Source: JAATFY01 sp049276515 (GTDB lineage: Bacteria > Pseudomonadota > Alphaproteobacteria > UBA9219). Taken from it: DNA of 53,136 bases. The first letter of the stretch is position 1, and each line of letters begins with the position of its first letter. The notes below the pieces were generated by a model. It worked only from the letters and a program-made list of their open reading frames with translations. It was not told where the DNA came from and searched no databases. The translations under genes and the position numbers were made by a program. The DNA lies in the NCBI GenBank assembly GCA_049276515.1, contig JBASWO010000111.1, forward strand, positions 1 to 53,136. The letters are read 5' to 3'. Positions 26,084 through 34,687 of this stretch are shown piece after piece.

Positions 26084-28483
26084 ATGGTCCCCATGACGCT
26101 GCGCCAGTTAAAATCAACCACCGCCTTACTCTGCATCCTTCTTACAATCACTGCTTGTAGCAGTCCTGAGGAAAAAGAAGCTCGCCACATTAAACGTGGC
26201 AATGAGCTCTTTGAAGATCAACAATATGCCAAAGCACGCGTTGAATATAAAAATGCGCTTAAGCTTAAGCCGCTAAATCCTGAACCTCTGTTTCGTATCG
26301 GCCTGGTCGATGAAGCCGAAGGCAACTTCCGGAATGCCTATATTATATTTACGCGCACCGAGCAGCAGGATGCGCATTTCCATCCCGCTCTCTTAAAACT
26401 AGCCGGCTATTACATTGCCGGTAGCCAAGAAAATGAGGCCAAGAAACGTATCGGCATGGTTCTCGCTGATGATCCCAATAATGCTGAAGCTCACGCCCTC
26501 AATGCTGCGATTTTACTACGCGCTAAAGATACAGATGGTGCTGAGAAAGAAGCTCGCTTTGCACTCTCAAAAGATCCAGCCAATGTGACGGCCTTTTCTG
26601 TCCTGGCGGGCATTTTTGTTCAAAAAGGTGATGACGCGAAAGCTATTGCCACAATCGAAGATGGCATTAGCCGCAACCCCAAAAATCTACCTCTCGCTGT
26701 ATTAAAAGCAGGGCTTTATCAGAAAGCAAACGATTGGCCAAAACTGGCTGATGCCTATGAAACAATCTTTAAATTAGCACCTACAGAAACGCGCTACCGG
26801 TTACGTCTAGCTGAGATTTACATCAAAGCCGGCAAGATTAATGAAGCTGAAGCCGTACTACGTGATGGCACCAAAAAACTGCCTGATGATTGGGAGTTAA
26901 AGCATCAATTGGTGCTGTTCCTCGCAACAACGCGTGGATTAGACGCTGCTGAAAAAGAAATCAAAGCCTATCAAACTGAGTATTCAGATCATAATGAAGT
27001 AACAGGCTGGCTTGCCGATCTTTACATCAGTCATAATAATTTTGATAAAGCTGTGGCGCTTTTGAATGATGTTGTATCGAAAAACAACTTTGATAAAGAA
27101 GGCCTCAATGCCCGCACGACTTTAGCCCGTATTTATTATGCTAAGGGAAACCGTGCTGAAGCTGAGAAATTAACGACTGAAGTCTTAAGCCATGATCAAA
27201 ATAACTTAGACGCGCTCTTTATTCGCGCCCGCATGACGTATGATCAAGGCCTCTATGAAAAAGCTATTTTGGATCTACGCAGTATTTTGCGCGACCGGCC
27301 TAAAACTAAGGAAGCCATCAAGCTTTTAAGCGAAGTGCATTATGTGCAAGGTCATAATGACCTGGCTATTGAAACACTCAATCAATATACCGATCTCGAC
27401 CCCTTGGATTATGCTGCCCAAGTCCGCTTAGCTCAGCTTTATCATACCAATGGCGATTCAAAGCACGCTATGAGCATACTCTTCCTTGCAACCAAGGCTG
27501 AGCCTAAATACCCACCTGTTTGGGAAACAACCGCACGTATCGCGATTGATACGAAAGATTGGGAAACAGCCGCAAAAGCCATCGACAATCTTGATGCCCT
27601 TGAAGGCCAGCATATGGTTGCCCTCTTCCTCCGCGGCCAACTCGCTGATCATAATGGCAAAACAGATGAAGCCATTACAAATTACACGCAAGTTATAACG
27701 GATAATGCGTCATCCCAGCTTGGCCAGCGCGCCCTGCTTGCTCTTATTGATGCCTATAAGCGCCAGAACCGCCTAGATACAGCCGTGCAGTATCTTGAAG
27801 GATTAAAAGAAAAATCTGCCTTTGTGCATAATGTTTTGGGTGACGTTTATCTGCTCGTGAATAAGCAAGATTTGGCTGCTGCATCTTATGATGCCGCTAT
27901 CGCCGCCAGCCCCGAACGTCCCGAGGCCTTCTTGCAGCGCGCTAAAATTTACGTAGCTGATAAGAAATATGATCCGGCTCTCGACCTTCTTAAAAAAGCA
28001 GCCACATTAGCGCCAGGTGATTTACGCGCTCCCGTCATGCAAGGCGAAATCTATACGCGCGTTGGCCGTTATGATGACGCGCTTTCTACGTATGATGCCA
28101 TCCTCAAGCAAAATCCTGAATTAACGCCAGTGGCTAATAACTATGCCGCCATCGTTGCGGATTATAAATATACGGATAAGGAACTGCTGGAGAAGGCACG
28201 CCTGATCGCAGAGCGCTTTATAGCTACGCAGAACGCCATTTTGATGGATACACTTGCTTGGGTCTATTATCGTCAAGATAACATCCCTCAAGCCCTAACA
28301 ATGATTGAAAGAGCCATAGGGCTTGATGCGAAAGCACCCCCACAGCTGCGCTATCATTATGGAGCGATCCTCGCCAAAGCCGGCAAAGACGCTGAAGCTA
28401 AAACACAGCTCCAGCAAGCAACGGTGGCTGGAGCTGACTATCCTGGTCTTGATGAGGCCAGGAAGTTACTCGCTGGCCTCTAA
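26084..28483 (+). CDS. TPR-repeat lipoprotein, PrsT-like (exosortase/EPS-associated)
   Basis: The 799-residue protein has a signal sequence with lipobox ITAC (about residue 28), so it should be a lipoprotein, and then more than fifteen tetratricopeptide repeats over its whole length (such as AKARVEYKNALKLKPLNPEP and EAFLQRAKIYVADKKYDPAL). This matches the large TPR lipoprotein found beside exosortase and EPS genes. It probably acts as a scaffold for the export machinery. Start codons at 26084 and 26093 are both possible, without a strong ribosome site. It ends 11 bases before the convergent VPLPA gene, where an imperfect hairpin (28484-28500) might end both messages. Confidence 0.85.
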   Translation: MVPMTLRQLKSTTALLCILLTITACSSPEEKEARHIKRGNELFEDQQYAKARVEYKNALKLKPLNPEPLFRIGLVDEAEGNFRNAYIIFTRTEQQDAHFHPALLKLAGYYIAGSQENEAKKRIGMVLADDPNNAEAHALNAAILLRAKDTDGAEKEARFALSKDPANVTAFSVLAGIFVQKGDDAKAIATIEDGISRNPKNLPLAVLKAGLYQKANDWPKLADAYETIFKLAPTETRYRLRLAEIYIKAGKINEAEAVLRDGTKKLPDDWELKHQLVLFLATTRGLDAAEKEIKAYQTEYSDHNEVTGWLADLYISHNNFDKAVALLNDVVSKNNFDKEGLNARTTLARIYYAKGNRAEAEKLTTEVLSHDQNNLDALFIRARMTYDQGLYEKAILDLRSILRDRPKTKEAIKLLSEVHYVQGHNDLAIETLNQYTDLDPLDYAAQVRLAQLYHTNGDSKHAMSILFLATKAEPKYPPVWETTARIAIDTKDWETAAKAIDNLDALEGQHMVALFLRGQLADHNGKTDEAITNYTQVITDNASSQLGQRALLALIDAYKRQNRLDTAVQYLEGLKEKSAFVHNVLGDVYLLVNKQDLAAASYDAAIAASPERPEAFLQRAKIYVADKKYDPALDLLKKAATLAPGDLRAPVMQGEIYTRVGRYDDALSTYDAILKQNPELTPVANNYAAIVADYKYTDKELLEKARLIAERFIATQNAILMDTLAWVYYRQDNIPQALTMIERAIGLDAKAPPQLRYHYGAILAKAGKDAEAKTQLQQATVAGADYPGLDEARKLLAGL

Positions 28484-28494
28484 GCTTAAACGGT

Positions 28495-29142
28495 TTAGGC
28501 TTTACCTTGGCTGCGGCGAAGTGCTGCCAAGCCTAGCAATCCCATTCCAAAGAGGGGCAAAGCAGCTGGCAAAGGCATATGCGCTGCAAAGTTGCCGACT
28601 TCAAATGAGTTCTCTGTGCTAAGGAAAGCGGCCGTAATAATTGTACCCATTTTGGTGGTGAAGTTGACATCAGATTGCGTAGTACCAGCAATAGACCCTG
28701 AAATCAGAGCCAAGATGTCGGAGCCTGTCACACTGTAAGTTACGCCCCGCGAATCCGTCAGCAGCAGCGTGTTGTAATGATCGATCGTGCCCCAGGTAAA
28801 GCCAAAATTATCGTAATTGTTGGATAGGCTAGATAAAGAGAAAACGGCAGAACCAACTGTCGGCACACCTTTAACAGCCAGGTAATTGTCGCCGTAGAGG
28901 GAGCCGCTTGGCTTTATGTAATGGCTAATAACAGTAACAGGTGGATCAATAATAAAAGCATTGGTTCTGACTAAAGCCGAACCAAGCATTGAAATATCAA
29001 TGTTCGGGGAGATAGCTACGCCAGTAATGCTGTAATTGACGTCAAGCGCTGTGGCGCCAAGATCAATTTGAATTGTAGCTGCTTTTGCAGATGTTGCTGA
29101 GCCAATCAATAGAAGTGCCGCAACCAATAGGGTCTGTTTCAT
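28495..29142 (-). CDS. VPLPA-CTERM-like sorted secreted protein (MPLPA variant)
   Basis: The 215-residue protein has a signal peptide (end SAKAA, about 22) and the C-terminal tripartite sorting signal: a MPLPA motif, a hydrophobic helix ALPLFGMGLLGLAAL, and a basic end RRSQGKA. The motif has Met in place of the usual Val. It is therefore a probable substrate of the exosortase encoded close by. The middle is rich in Ser, Thr and Asn, with the segment DSRGVTYSVTG. The same segments recur in the paralogue at 29331-29972. GGAG lies 6 bases before the ATG. Confidence 0.85.
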   Translation of the reverse strand: MKQTLLVAALLLIGSATSAKAATIQIDLGATALDVNYSITGVAISPNIDISMLGSALVRTNAFIIDPPVTVISHYIKPSGSLYGDNYLAVKGVPTVGSAVFSLSSLSNNYDNFGFTWGTIDHYNTLLLTDSRGVTYSVTGSDILALISGSIAGTTQSDVNFTTKMGTIITAAFLSTENSFEVGNFAAHMPLPAALPLFGMGLLGLAALRRSQGKA

Positions 29143-29277
29143 AAGTGTCTCCGGGTGATGTCGCTGTGTGCAACACCTCTTAAGGAGATACGTATAATTT
29201 TCAAATATGCCTCACACCAATCCACTGTATTTTTTGTATATGGTGAGAACAATTGATATGGATCACAGATTTTAGGC

Positions 29278-29311
29278 AAAAAAAATCGCGGGCCTTTTGG
29301 GCCCGCGATTT
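29278..29311 (-). terminator. Rho-independent terminator after the VPLPA-CTERM gene
   Basis: Twelve-base perfect arms (29283-29294 and 29300-29311) flank a 5-base loop and are followed on the minus strand by a run of eight T. It sits 20 bases after the stop of the leftward gene at 29331. Confidence 0.92.
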
Positions 29312-29330
29312 AAACTTGGAAAACTAGATA

Positions 29331-29972
29331 TTAAGCTTTAGCAGCTTGACGGCGACGAAGCGCTGCCAAACCCAGCAAGCCCATGCCGAACAATGGCAAA
29401 GCAGCTGGCAATGGAACTGCTGAACCTACCAATTGTGAGAAATTGGCAGCTTCAAATGAGTTCTGTGTGCTGATCAACTGAGCCGAAATGATACGGGCCA
29501 GAGGAGACAAGAAGTTGATGTCTGTTTGTGTTGTACCGTTGATTGAACCAACGATGTTGCTGAGAACTTCAGCACCAGTGATGGTGTAAACAACGCCGCG
29601 TGAATCGGTCAAAAGCAAAGCGTTGTATGTATCAATCGTACCCCAGGTGAAACCAAAGCTGCTTTGGTTTGGAGCCAAAGTGAAGATTGTGTTGCCACCG
29701 CCAAATACGGACAGATAGTTATTTTGATAAATTGGACCCGTTGGCTGAGCATATTGGCCTGCCAATGAAGATGCTGGGTTAACGATGACTGAGTTCGTCA
29801 AAACCAGACCGCCGTAGGTCGAAAGATCGATATTTGGAGTAGGGATTGAACCACCTACGCCATATGTCTTGTCAACGCTTGTGTTGCCAAGGATGACTTC
29901 GATAGTTGCAGCCTGAGCTGAACCAGCGAATGCCAAAAGCAGCAAAGCTGCGAGAGAAAGAAATTTCTTCAT
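29331..29972 (-). CDS. VPLPA-CTERM sorted secreted protein
   Basis: The 213-residue protein has a signal peptide (MKKFLSLAALLLLAFAGSAQA) and a full sorting signal at its end: VPLPAALPLF, a hydrophobic helix and RRRQAAKA. It should be recognised by the XrtD-type exosortase and cut or anchored during export. It is a paralogue of the neighbouring MPLPA protein (shared TWGTID-YN-LLLTDSRGV-Y and S-T-NSFE segments). TTGGAGG lies 5 bases before the ATG at 29972; a longer frame upstream has no ribosome site. A strong terminator follows. Function outside sorting is unknown. Confidence 0.88.
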   Translation of the reverse strand: MKKFLSLAALLLLAFAGSAQAATIEVILGNTSVDKTYGVGGSIPTPNIDLSTYGGLVLTNSVIVNPASSLAGQYAQPTGPIYQNNYLSVFGGGNTIFTLAPNQSSFGFTWGTIDTYNALLLTDSRGVVYTITGAEVLSNIVGSINGTTQTDINFLSPLARIISAQLISTQNSFEAANFSQLVGSAVPLPAALPLFGMGLLGLAALRRRQAAKA

Positions 29973-30335
29973 AAGAACCTCCAAGTTTTCGGCGCAATAG
30001 CCGGGTGCAATGTATGCACTCTGAACACTGCAATGACAAGCCTTGCATGCAGGATTCACACGAGTTTTTTATAGTTAATTTCAGATATCCACAGGCCGCT
30101 AGAGTTAATTTCTTACCACTCAAAAAGAAGCTGGTTTAGAGGTTAACTTTATTAGTTCCCTTATTTTGCGCACTTCGTGAGCTGAAACACTAAATAAGCT
30201 TGTAAATGGGGGCTTAGGAGGCTTAGAGGCAGGCCTAGGGGCTTTAGAAAAAGCAATAAAATTACCGCTCTTCTCGAGACCTACCTGGCCTCAAAATAAG
30301 GGCCGATTCTCTCACTTTTGGCGAGAAAACCTCAG
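29973..30335. other. 363-base gene-free gap with inverted-repeat elements
   Basis: No coding region is convincing here. Close to the VPLPA gene are GTGCA-ATGTA-TGCAC (30005-30019) and the palindrome TGCATGCA (30044-30051), possible operator sites. Farther right are three related GTTAAT/GTTAAC-type words (about 30073-30147) and a purine-rich stretch with repeated GGCTTAG words (about 30210-30242). It probably holds the promoter of the VPLPA-CTERM gene, but I cannot place a clear -35/-10 pair. Confidence 0.5.
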
Positions 30336-30758
30336 CTAAGGATAGTGCAGAGGTATCGTGAATGCCATCTGTTGGCCTTCAACCTCAAAAGCAGCCTCGG
30401 TAAATTGGGGCTCTGAGTAGATCGCCCCAAGTCTACTAAATCCATAAGCTTCGGCCGGCAATACACCAAGAAAACCGAAATCGATTTTGCCGTTTTCATT
30501 CTCATCATGATAAATCTCGATGGCATAGGTGCCGATAGGCACATTTTTAATCAGAAATTTCATGGGTCCAGTTTTTGCTGGTGCTGCCTTTTTGTAAGCA
30601 CAGGTATCCCCTAAAAACTCATCAGATGAGCAGATAAAGGTCCGAACAACGCCTTTATCAGATTCCACATTAGGAACCATAATGGACATATCAGCGGCAG
30701 CGGCTGGCATGGCTGTCATAACCAGAACAGCCAGCATGTAAAAAGCTAATCGCTTCAT
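30336..30758 (-). CDS. DUF2141 family secreted protein
   Basis: The 140-residue protein has a signal peptide (about 1-21, ending MPAAAA) and DUF2141-typical motifs: a beta-strand-rich body with YAIEIYHDENENGKIDFGFLG and PAEAYGFS. The pattern DENENGKID is the Asp/Asn-rich loop common to this family. Function of the family is unknown; a secreted beta-sandwich is likely. GAGAGG lies 6 bases before the ATG at 30758, which sets the start. It is divergent from the TPR gene at 30927. Confidence 0.85.
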   Translation of the reverse strand: MKRLAFYMLAVLVMTAMPAAAADMSIMVPNVESDKGVVRTFICSSDEFLGDTCAYKKAAPAKTGPMKFLIKNVPIGTYAIEIYHDENENGKIDFGFLGVLPAEAYGFSRLGAIYSEPQFTEAAFEVEGQQMAFTIPLHYP

Positions 30759-30926
30759 GAAGCACCTCTCTTTGAGCCTACGCCAAGCATCCCTACCCTG
30801 CATAGAGCTAGGTATAAAAAACCCATTAGAAATGCAGTTAATCCTTCAAAAGATGCCTTCTTGCATATTTGCGCCTCACAAAAAGACAGCTATAAAAGTC
30901 TTCAGTTCTCTGGGAAGGATTACATT

Positions 30927-32018
30927 ATGAAAATCACATCACGCGCACTACTTTGCGCATCACTTATAATCATTAGTTTTAGTACTCCACAGTTTTCAAA
31001 TCGCGCCGAAGCACAAACACAATCCGCCGAGCAAACCCAGAAAAAATCAATTTGGACAAAGATCGTAGATTGGTTCAATGCCATTCCGCGCCAACCGCTC
31101 ACTGAACAAGATCAAGCTGCAAAATTGGCGCGCGATGGCAAATATGAAGAAGCTCTTACAATCTATAAACGTCTTTATGAAAAGAACACCAACAACCCTG
31201 GTATCGTCAGCGATTACATCGCCGTTTTAGGTTGGGCTGGCCAAAATAAAGAATCCATTGAGCTTTATGAAAAAACTGCCTTCAAGAAACCCAATTATGT
31301 ATTGGCGTCTGTTGGTCACTCATATCGTCAATTAAATGAAACCGACAAAGCTCTCGCTGTTTATCGCACAGGCCAGCAAGACTATCCCAATGATGTTGTT
31401 TTTATTGAAGGTGAAGCACGCTGCCTTGCAGATAAGGGCGAGCTCGATAATGCTTTAGCCAAAGTCAGCGAAGATTTAAGCAAAAATGGTGATCGTCCTG
31501 AAATAGTTGAAGCGAAGCGCGATATTTTAGAATCTATTCTACGTCGTGATCAGCAAAAAGCCGTTGAAATGGCGCGCGCCAAACGCTACCCCGAAGCCCT
31601 TGCTATGCTGCAAGATATGCACAGCATGTATCCTGATGATGTCAGCATAACCCGTGATTACTTGGCTGTTCTTGATTGGGCTGGCAAACACGATGAACAA
31701 GTGGTCTCGCTCTTTAAAAGCCTCCCTGAAGGCGATCAGCCTGATTATGTTTTGGTAGCCGCTGCTCACGCCTATCGTAAAATTAAGCAGCCCGATATGG
31801 CGCTTGCCATCTATCAGCAAGGTCTCTCGAAATATCCCGATAATGTTGGGTTTGCCGAAGGCGAAATCCGCACATTGATCGAGACGGGTCGTAGAGAAGA
31901 AGCCCTTGCGCGCGCCAATGAGAATTTACGTGTCTATGGTGAGCGCAAGCAGATTGTGGATATCAAAAAGAATATCCTACGCACGACACCAAAAGCTGCC
32001 AAAAAGAAGGCAAGTTAA
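30927..32018 (+). CDS. Periplasmic TPR protein made of two repeated halves
   Basis: The 363-residue protein has a signal peptide (end RAEAQ, about residue 30) and two similar halves of about 140 residues, each starting with a TPR-like unit (AAKLARDGKYEEALTIYK and AVEMARAKRYPEALAMLQ) and each containing DYLAVL/DYIAVL-GWAG or DWAG, then HSYR or HAYR, then YPDNV-FAEGE or YPNDVVFIEGE. The likeness suggests an internal duplication. The layout recalls the N-terminal TPR region of the PgaA outer-membrane export protein, but no barrel follows. A role in polysaccharide export or in holding partner proteins is an inference. GGAAGGA precedes the ATG at 30927. Confidence 0.8.
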   Translation: MKITSRALLCASLIIISFSTPQFSNRAEAQTQSAEQTQKKSIWTKIVDWFNAIPRQPLTEQDQAAKLARDGKYEEALTIYKRLYEKNTNNPGIVSDYIAVLGWAGQNKESIELYEKTAFKKPNYVLASVGHSYRQLNETDKALAVYRTGQQDYPNDVVFIEGEARCLADKGELDNALAKVSEDLSKNGDRPEIVEAKRDILESILRRDQQKAVEMARAKRYPEALAMLQDMHSMYPDDVSITRDYLAVLDWAGKHDEQVVSLFKSLPEGDQPDYVLVAAAHAYRKIKQPDMALAIYQQGLSKYPDNVGFAEGEIRTLIETGRREEALARANENLRVYGERKQIVDIKKNILRTTPKAAKKKAS

Positions 32019-32026
32019 ACGCTCGC

Positions 32027-32923
32027 TTAAACGCTCGGAAGCGGCGATGGCCGTGGATGGGCCTTGGGTTGCTGCCCTTGCGGCGGCCCTGATCTTGCGG
32101 CCACTCTTGTAGCACCTGGTGCTGCGGCTGGTTTTGCAGCTGCAGGTGCTGTTGTTTGTGGAGCCTGATAGGCTGGAGCCCGACGCGCATCAGCCGCTAA
32201 ACGCGAGCGGTTCGGACCGCTAGGACCTGCTGGAAGTGGCGCTTGTGCCGTTTGACCATTATGGCGATAAACAGCGTAGCTGCCGCCCTGATAAGCTGAA
32301 CTTACAAGAAAACCTTTTTGCTTAAAGTCAGAGCACCAGATCGGTTGCCCCTTCTCATCACGGCCCATACAAATTTGAATATGCCCGTGAGGATGGCCAG
32401 GTACAGCCCTGAATACAACGATATCGCCTTTTTGAGCACTCGCCTGTGACCAACCCTCGACACGATTAAAGTCGTTACGATTATCAAGATAGGGAATATA
32501 TCCCTTTGCTGAGCGCGGATTGTTATAAAAATTGATGCCAGCTTCAGCACATGCGAGACGCACATATTTTGCGCAGAGACCTTGTGAGCGCGTATGCGCA
32601 TTTCTGTCGAGGAAGTTTGTTGCAGCGCTGGCAAAAATACTGGCATTCGGATCAACATAATTTGGATTGACAGGTCCAGACCGGAATGGATTTGAGAAAG
32701 TGTCAGGCGTTATACCCGCTGGCGTTGTCGTGAAAGCTACAGTTGGCCCTTTGAGAGCCGCTAGCCAAAACGGAGAGAAAGCCGAATTAGGATTGTTAAA
32801 GCTGAGGCTTGTTGGGTCATTGGTTTTTTGTGATTTAGCAAGGCCCTCTCTCAATTCACCGAGAGCTTTATCGGCCTGCTCTTGAAGAGCGGCATCACTT
32901 TTTTGCTCAGGAACATCAGCCAT
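32027..32923 (-). CDS. CHAP-like amidase/endopeptidase with Pro/Ala-rich tail
   Basis: The 298-residue protein has a CHAP-type domain (about 95-225): catalytic Cys at about 117 in SQGLCAKYVRLACAEAG, the GDIVVF motif, and His at about 181 in HPHGHIQICMG. Such enzymes cut peptidoglycan stems or cross-links. The N-terminus is charged and shows no signal peptide; the last 75 residues are rich in Pro, Ala and Gln. The start at 32923 has GTGGA upstream. It lies 12 bases after the SLT-like gene, with which it forms a unit. Whether it acts in the cytoplasm, during lysis, or after non-Sec export is unclear. Confidence 0.75.
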   Translation of the reverse strand: MADVPEQKSDAALQEQADKALGELREGLAKSQKTNDPTSLSFNNPNSAFSPFWLAALKGPTVAFTTTPAGITPDTFSNPFRSGPVNPNYVDPNASIFASAATNFLDRNAHTRSQGLCAKYVRLACAEAGINFYNNPRSAKGYIPYLDNRNDFNRVEGWSQASAQKGDIVVFRAVPGHPHGHIQICMGRDEKGQPIWCSDFKQKGFLVSSAYQGGSYAVYRHNGQTAQAPLPAGPSGPNRSRLAADARRAPAYQAPQTTAPAAAKPAAAPGATRVAARSGPPQGQQPKAHPRPSPLPSV

Positions 32924-32935
32924 GATCAATCCACA

Positions 32936-34030
32936 TTAACCAGTTGGGTGTGCCTCGTCGCCGCGCGTATGCGTACGACCCCGACCACGCGAGGGGGCAG
33001 CATCTGCAACACGCATATCAGATGGCGTAAAATCTTTGCCGAGATGCTCGTAAACTTCTCTATAGGTACGCGCACCTGTGGTCTTACTATAAAATACCCA
33101 GCGATTTGCCCTAGCTGCTCTGCTCAAATCATTAGCAGCGATAGCATTTGGATTTCTTTCCATTTCACGAATAAAACGTGCAGCTGTTCCAGCGCCAAGG
33201 AAATGGGCCATATAAAGATCTGTATTAGAGAGCTGTCGTCCGCCCAACAAACGCTGCACAGTGGCAGCATTATCTGCTGTAAAGGCTGTCGCCATGGGCG
33301 TCGAATATTTTGGATCAAGACGCATATCGAGAATTTGCTGAAGATAGCGACGATCCGTAACAACGTAGCCGTCTTTCGTGCGCCTAATATGTTCAGCAGC
33401 CCAAGCTAATTGACCGCCATGCTCTTTGCCATGCGCATGAACAACGCCAAGCCATGTTGCACGTAAAAACTGATAACGACCTCTGGCTGACGAAGTTGAA
33501 GGAGCTGCAAAATCGTTGGTACCGCTTTCATGCTGAGCTAAATCGACAAGATACTGTCCGCTCGGCTTGAACGCACGACTTGCAAAACGACGCACACTAC
33601 GCGCCGCACCCTTACGCACTGTTTCAGGGATGATGTCAGCGCGCTCAATGGTTTCAGCAAGACGCTCAGCACTTGTGCGGCCATAAGATTTGAGGCTTTC
33701 GACACCCGCAAGCCAGATGTCATAATAATCACCAAACTTAGCAGGCTCTTTGCGATCTGTTAAAATAGCGCCGGTAAGAGCGGCCTTCAGGCCCTCGTCG
33801 CGCTCAACACGATAACCTCTGTCATTATTGTCCGCATTCACGGGCAAGATAATGTTGCGCATTGTGGTTGGCGCAAAAGTTAAATTAACAGCTGAGATAC
33901 CAACAACAGAGTTAGGCGTAGGTGTTGCAGATAATGCTTCATCATTATCAGCAAGCCCATTGGCTGCTGTGATTTGCATTCCCTTAAGCTGGGAACGTGA
34001 AGCACGTGTATCTGAACTATTCTGCGTCAT
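32936..34030 (-). CDS. SLT-like lytic transglycosylase protein without signal peptide
   Basis: The 364-residue protein has a lysozyme-like SLT domain starting at about residue 160, with catalytic Glu168 in LAQHESGTNDF, TSSARGRYQFLRATWL as the typical GLYQF-like motif, and TDLYMAHFLGAGTAARF. It should cleave glycan strands of peptidoglycan. The N-terminal 150 residues (with many Ala, Asn and Asp, and RGYRVERDEGLKAAL) are unrecognised. No signal peptide is visible. GGAG lies 7 bases before the ATG at 34030, and a TTGATT/TATATT promoter is upstream. It is co-transcribed with the CHAP-like gene. Confidence 0.8.
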   Translation of the reverse strand: MTQNSSDTRASRSQLKGMQITAANGLADNDEALSATPTPNSVVGISAVNLTFAPTTMRNIILPVNADNNDRGYRVERDEGLKAALTGAILTDRKEPAKFGDYYDIWLAGVESLKSYGRTSAERLAETIERADIIPETVRKGAARSVRRFASRAFKPSGQYLVDLAQHESGTNDFAAPSTSSARGRYQFLRATWLGVVHAHGKEHGGQLAWAAEHIRRTKDGYVVTDRRYLQQILDMRLDPKYSTPMATAFTADNAATVQRLLGGRQLSNTDLYMAHFLGAGTAARFIREMERNPNAIAANDLSRAARANRWVFYSKTTGARTYREVYEHLGKDFTPSDMRVADAAPSRGRGRTHTRGDEAHPTG

Positions 34031-34070
34031 CAAATCACTCCGGTAATTTCGTCACTTCTTCTATATGAGT

Positions 34071-34099
34071 AATATAATAGCTCTTAACCCATGAATCAA
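34071..34099 (-). promoter_or_regulatory. Sigma-70-like promoter of the SLT/CHAP pair
   Basis: On the minus strand TTGATT and TATATT are separated by 17 bases, with the -10 element about 40 bases before the ATG at 34030. The -35 element matches four of six consensus bases and the -10 five of six. The rest of the 213-base gap shows no gene. Confidence 0.55.
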
Positions 34100-34243
34100 A
34101 CTTAACAGCATTATTTTCGTCTAATTTATTGATTTTTAACGTAAATCAGCTTGAAAGCAATGCCAATTTTACATGCATATTAATAGTTGCGACGCATTCG
34201 TTTCAGCCTTGAAATGATTGAGTCTTTTCTGATTCTAGAGGCC

Positions 34244-34687
34244 CTATTCAAGGCTCAAAATTTCGGTGCCTTTTTCAGTCTTTCCTAAAATGAAAATAAC
34301 CGCCTCTTCGCCACTCTTTTCGACCGACATTTTCTTACGAACAATCAATTCTGTTCCTGTGTAAAATTGGCGACCACCATGGCAATAGACATTGATGTCA
34401 GCGGATTCGACCTGCTTGTTACCCTTGTAAGGTGAGATCACAATTCTATAGCCTTTTGCATTCTTACAGTTATCCGGCCAGACATTCGGACGAACACTAA
34501 AAGCGCGCGCCTTATCTGATACAAGCGCAAGCGTTCCTGCACCATCACGTAACGCGTAGCGAATACGTGTCGCAATATCGCTTGTTAGGCGCTCGGCGCC
34601 CGACAAAAAGAAAACAAAGGCGCCCGCCAAAGTAAGAGCGATTGCTAAATCCCAAAAAGTCTTTTTCTTTAATTTAAACCACTTCAT
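34244..34687 (-). CDS. Hypothetical single-pass membrane protein
   Basis: I do not recognise this 147-residue protein. It has a basic N-terminus MKWFKLKKK and one membrane helix at about 12-30, and then a soluble domain outside the cytoplasm with two Cys (in NCKNAKGYRIV and VYCHGGRQFY) that could pair. The start overlaps the stop of the TMEM175-like gene by four bases (ATGA), so translation is coupled and a role with that channel is possible. Confidence 0.6.
   Translation of the reverse strand: MKWFKLKKKTFWDLAIALTLAGAFVFFLSGAERLTSDIATRIRYALRDGAGTLALVSDKARAFSVRPNVWPDNCKNAKGYRIVISPYKGNKQVESADINVYCHGGRQFYTGTELIVRKKMSVEKSGEEAVIFILGKTEKGTEILSLE

Noticed and set aside
29973..30059. N-terminal extension of the VPLPA-CTERM protein up to 30059
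   Set aside because: The extension has no ribosome site and would put 29 residues before a perfect signal peptide; TTGGAGG directly precedes the ATG at 29972.
30210..30242. Repeated GGCTTAG words considered as a CRISPR-like or iteron array
   Set aside because: The words are short, unevenly spaced and few; there are no spacers and no replication or cas gene near.
32302..32658. Second leftward frame inside the CHAP-like gene
   Set aside because: It overlaps the Cys and His catalytic region of the true frame, which has the GDIVVF motif, and has none of its own.
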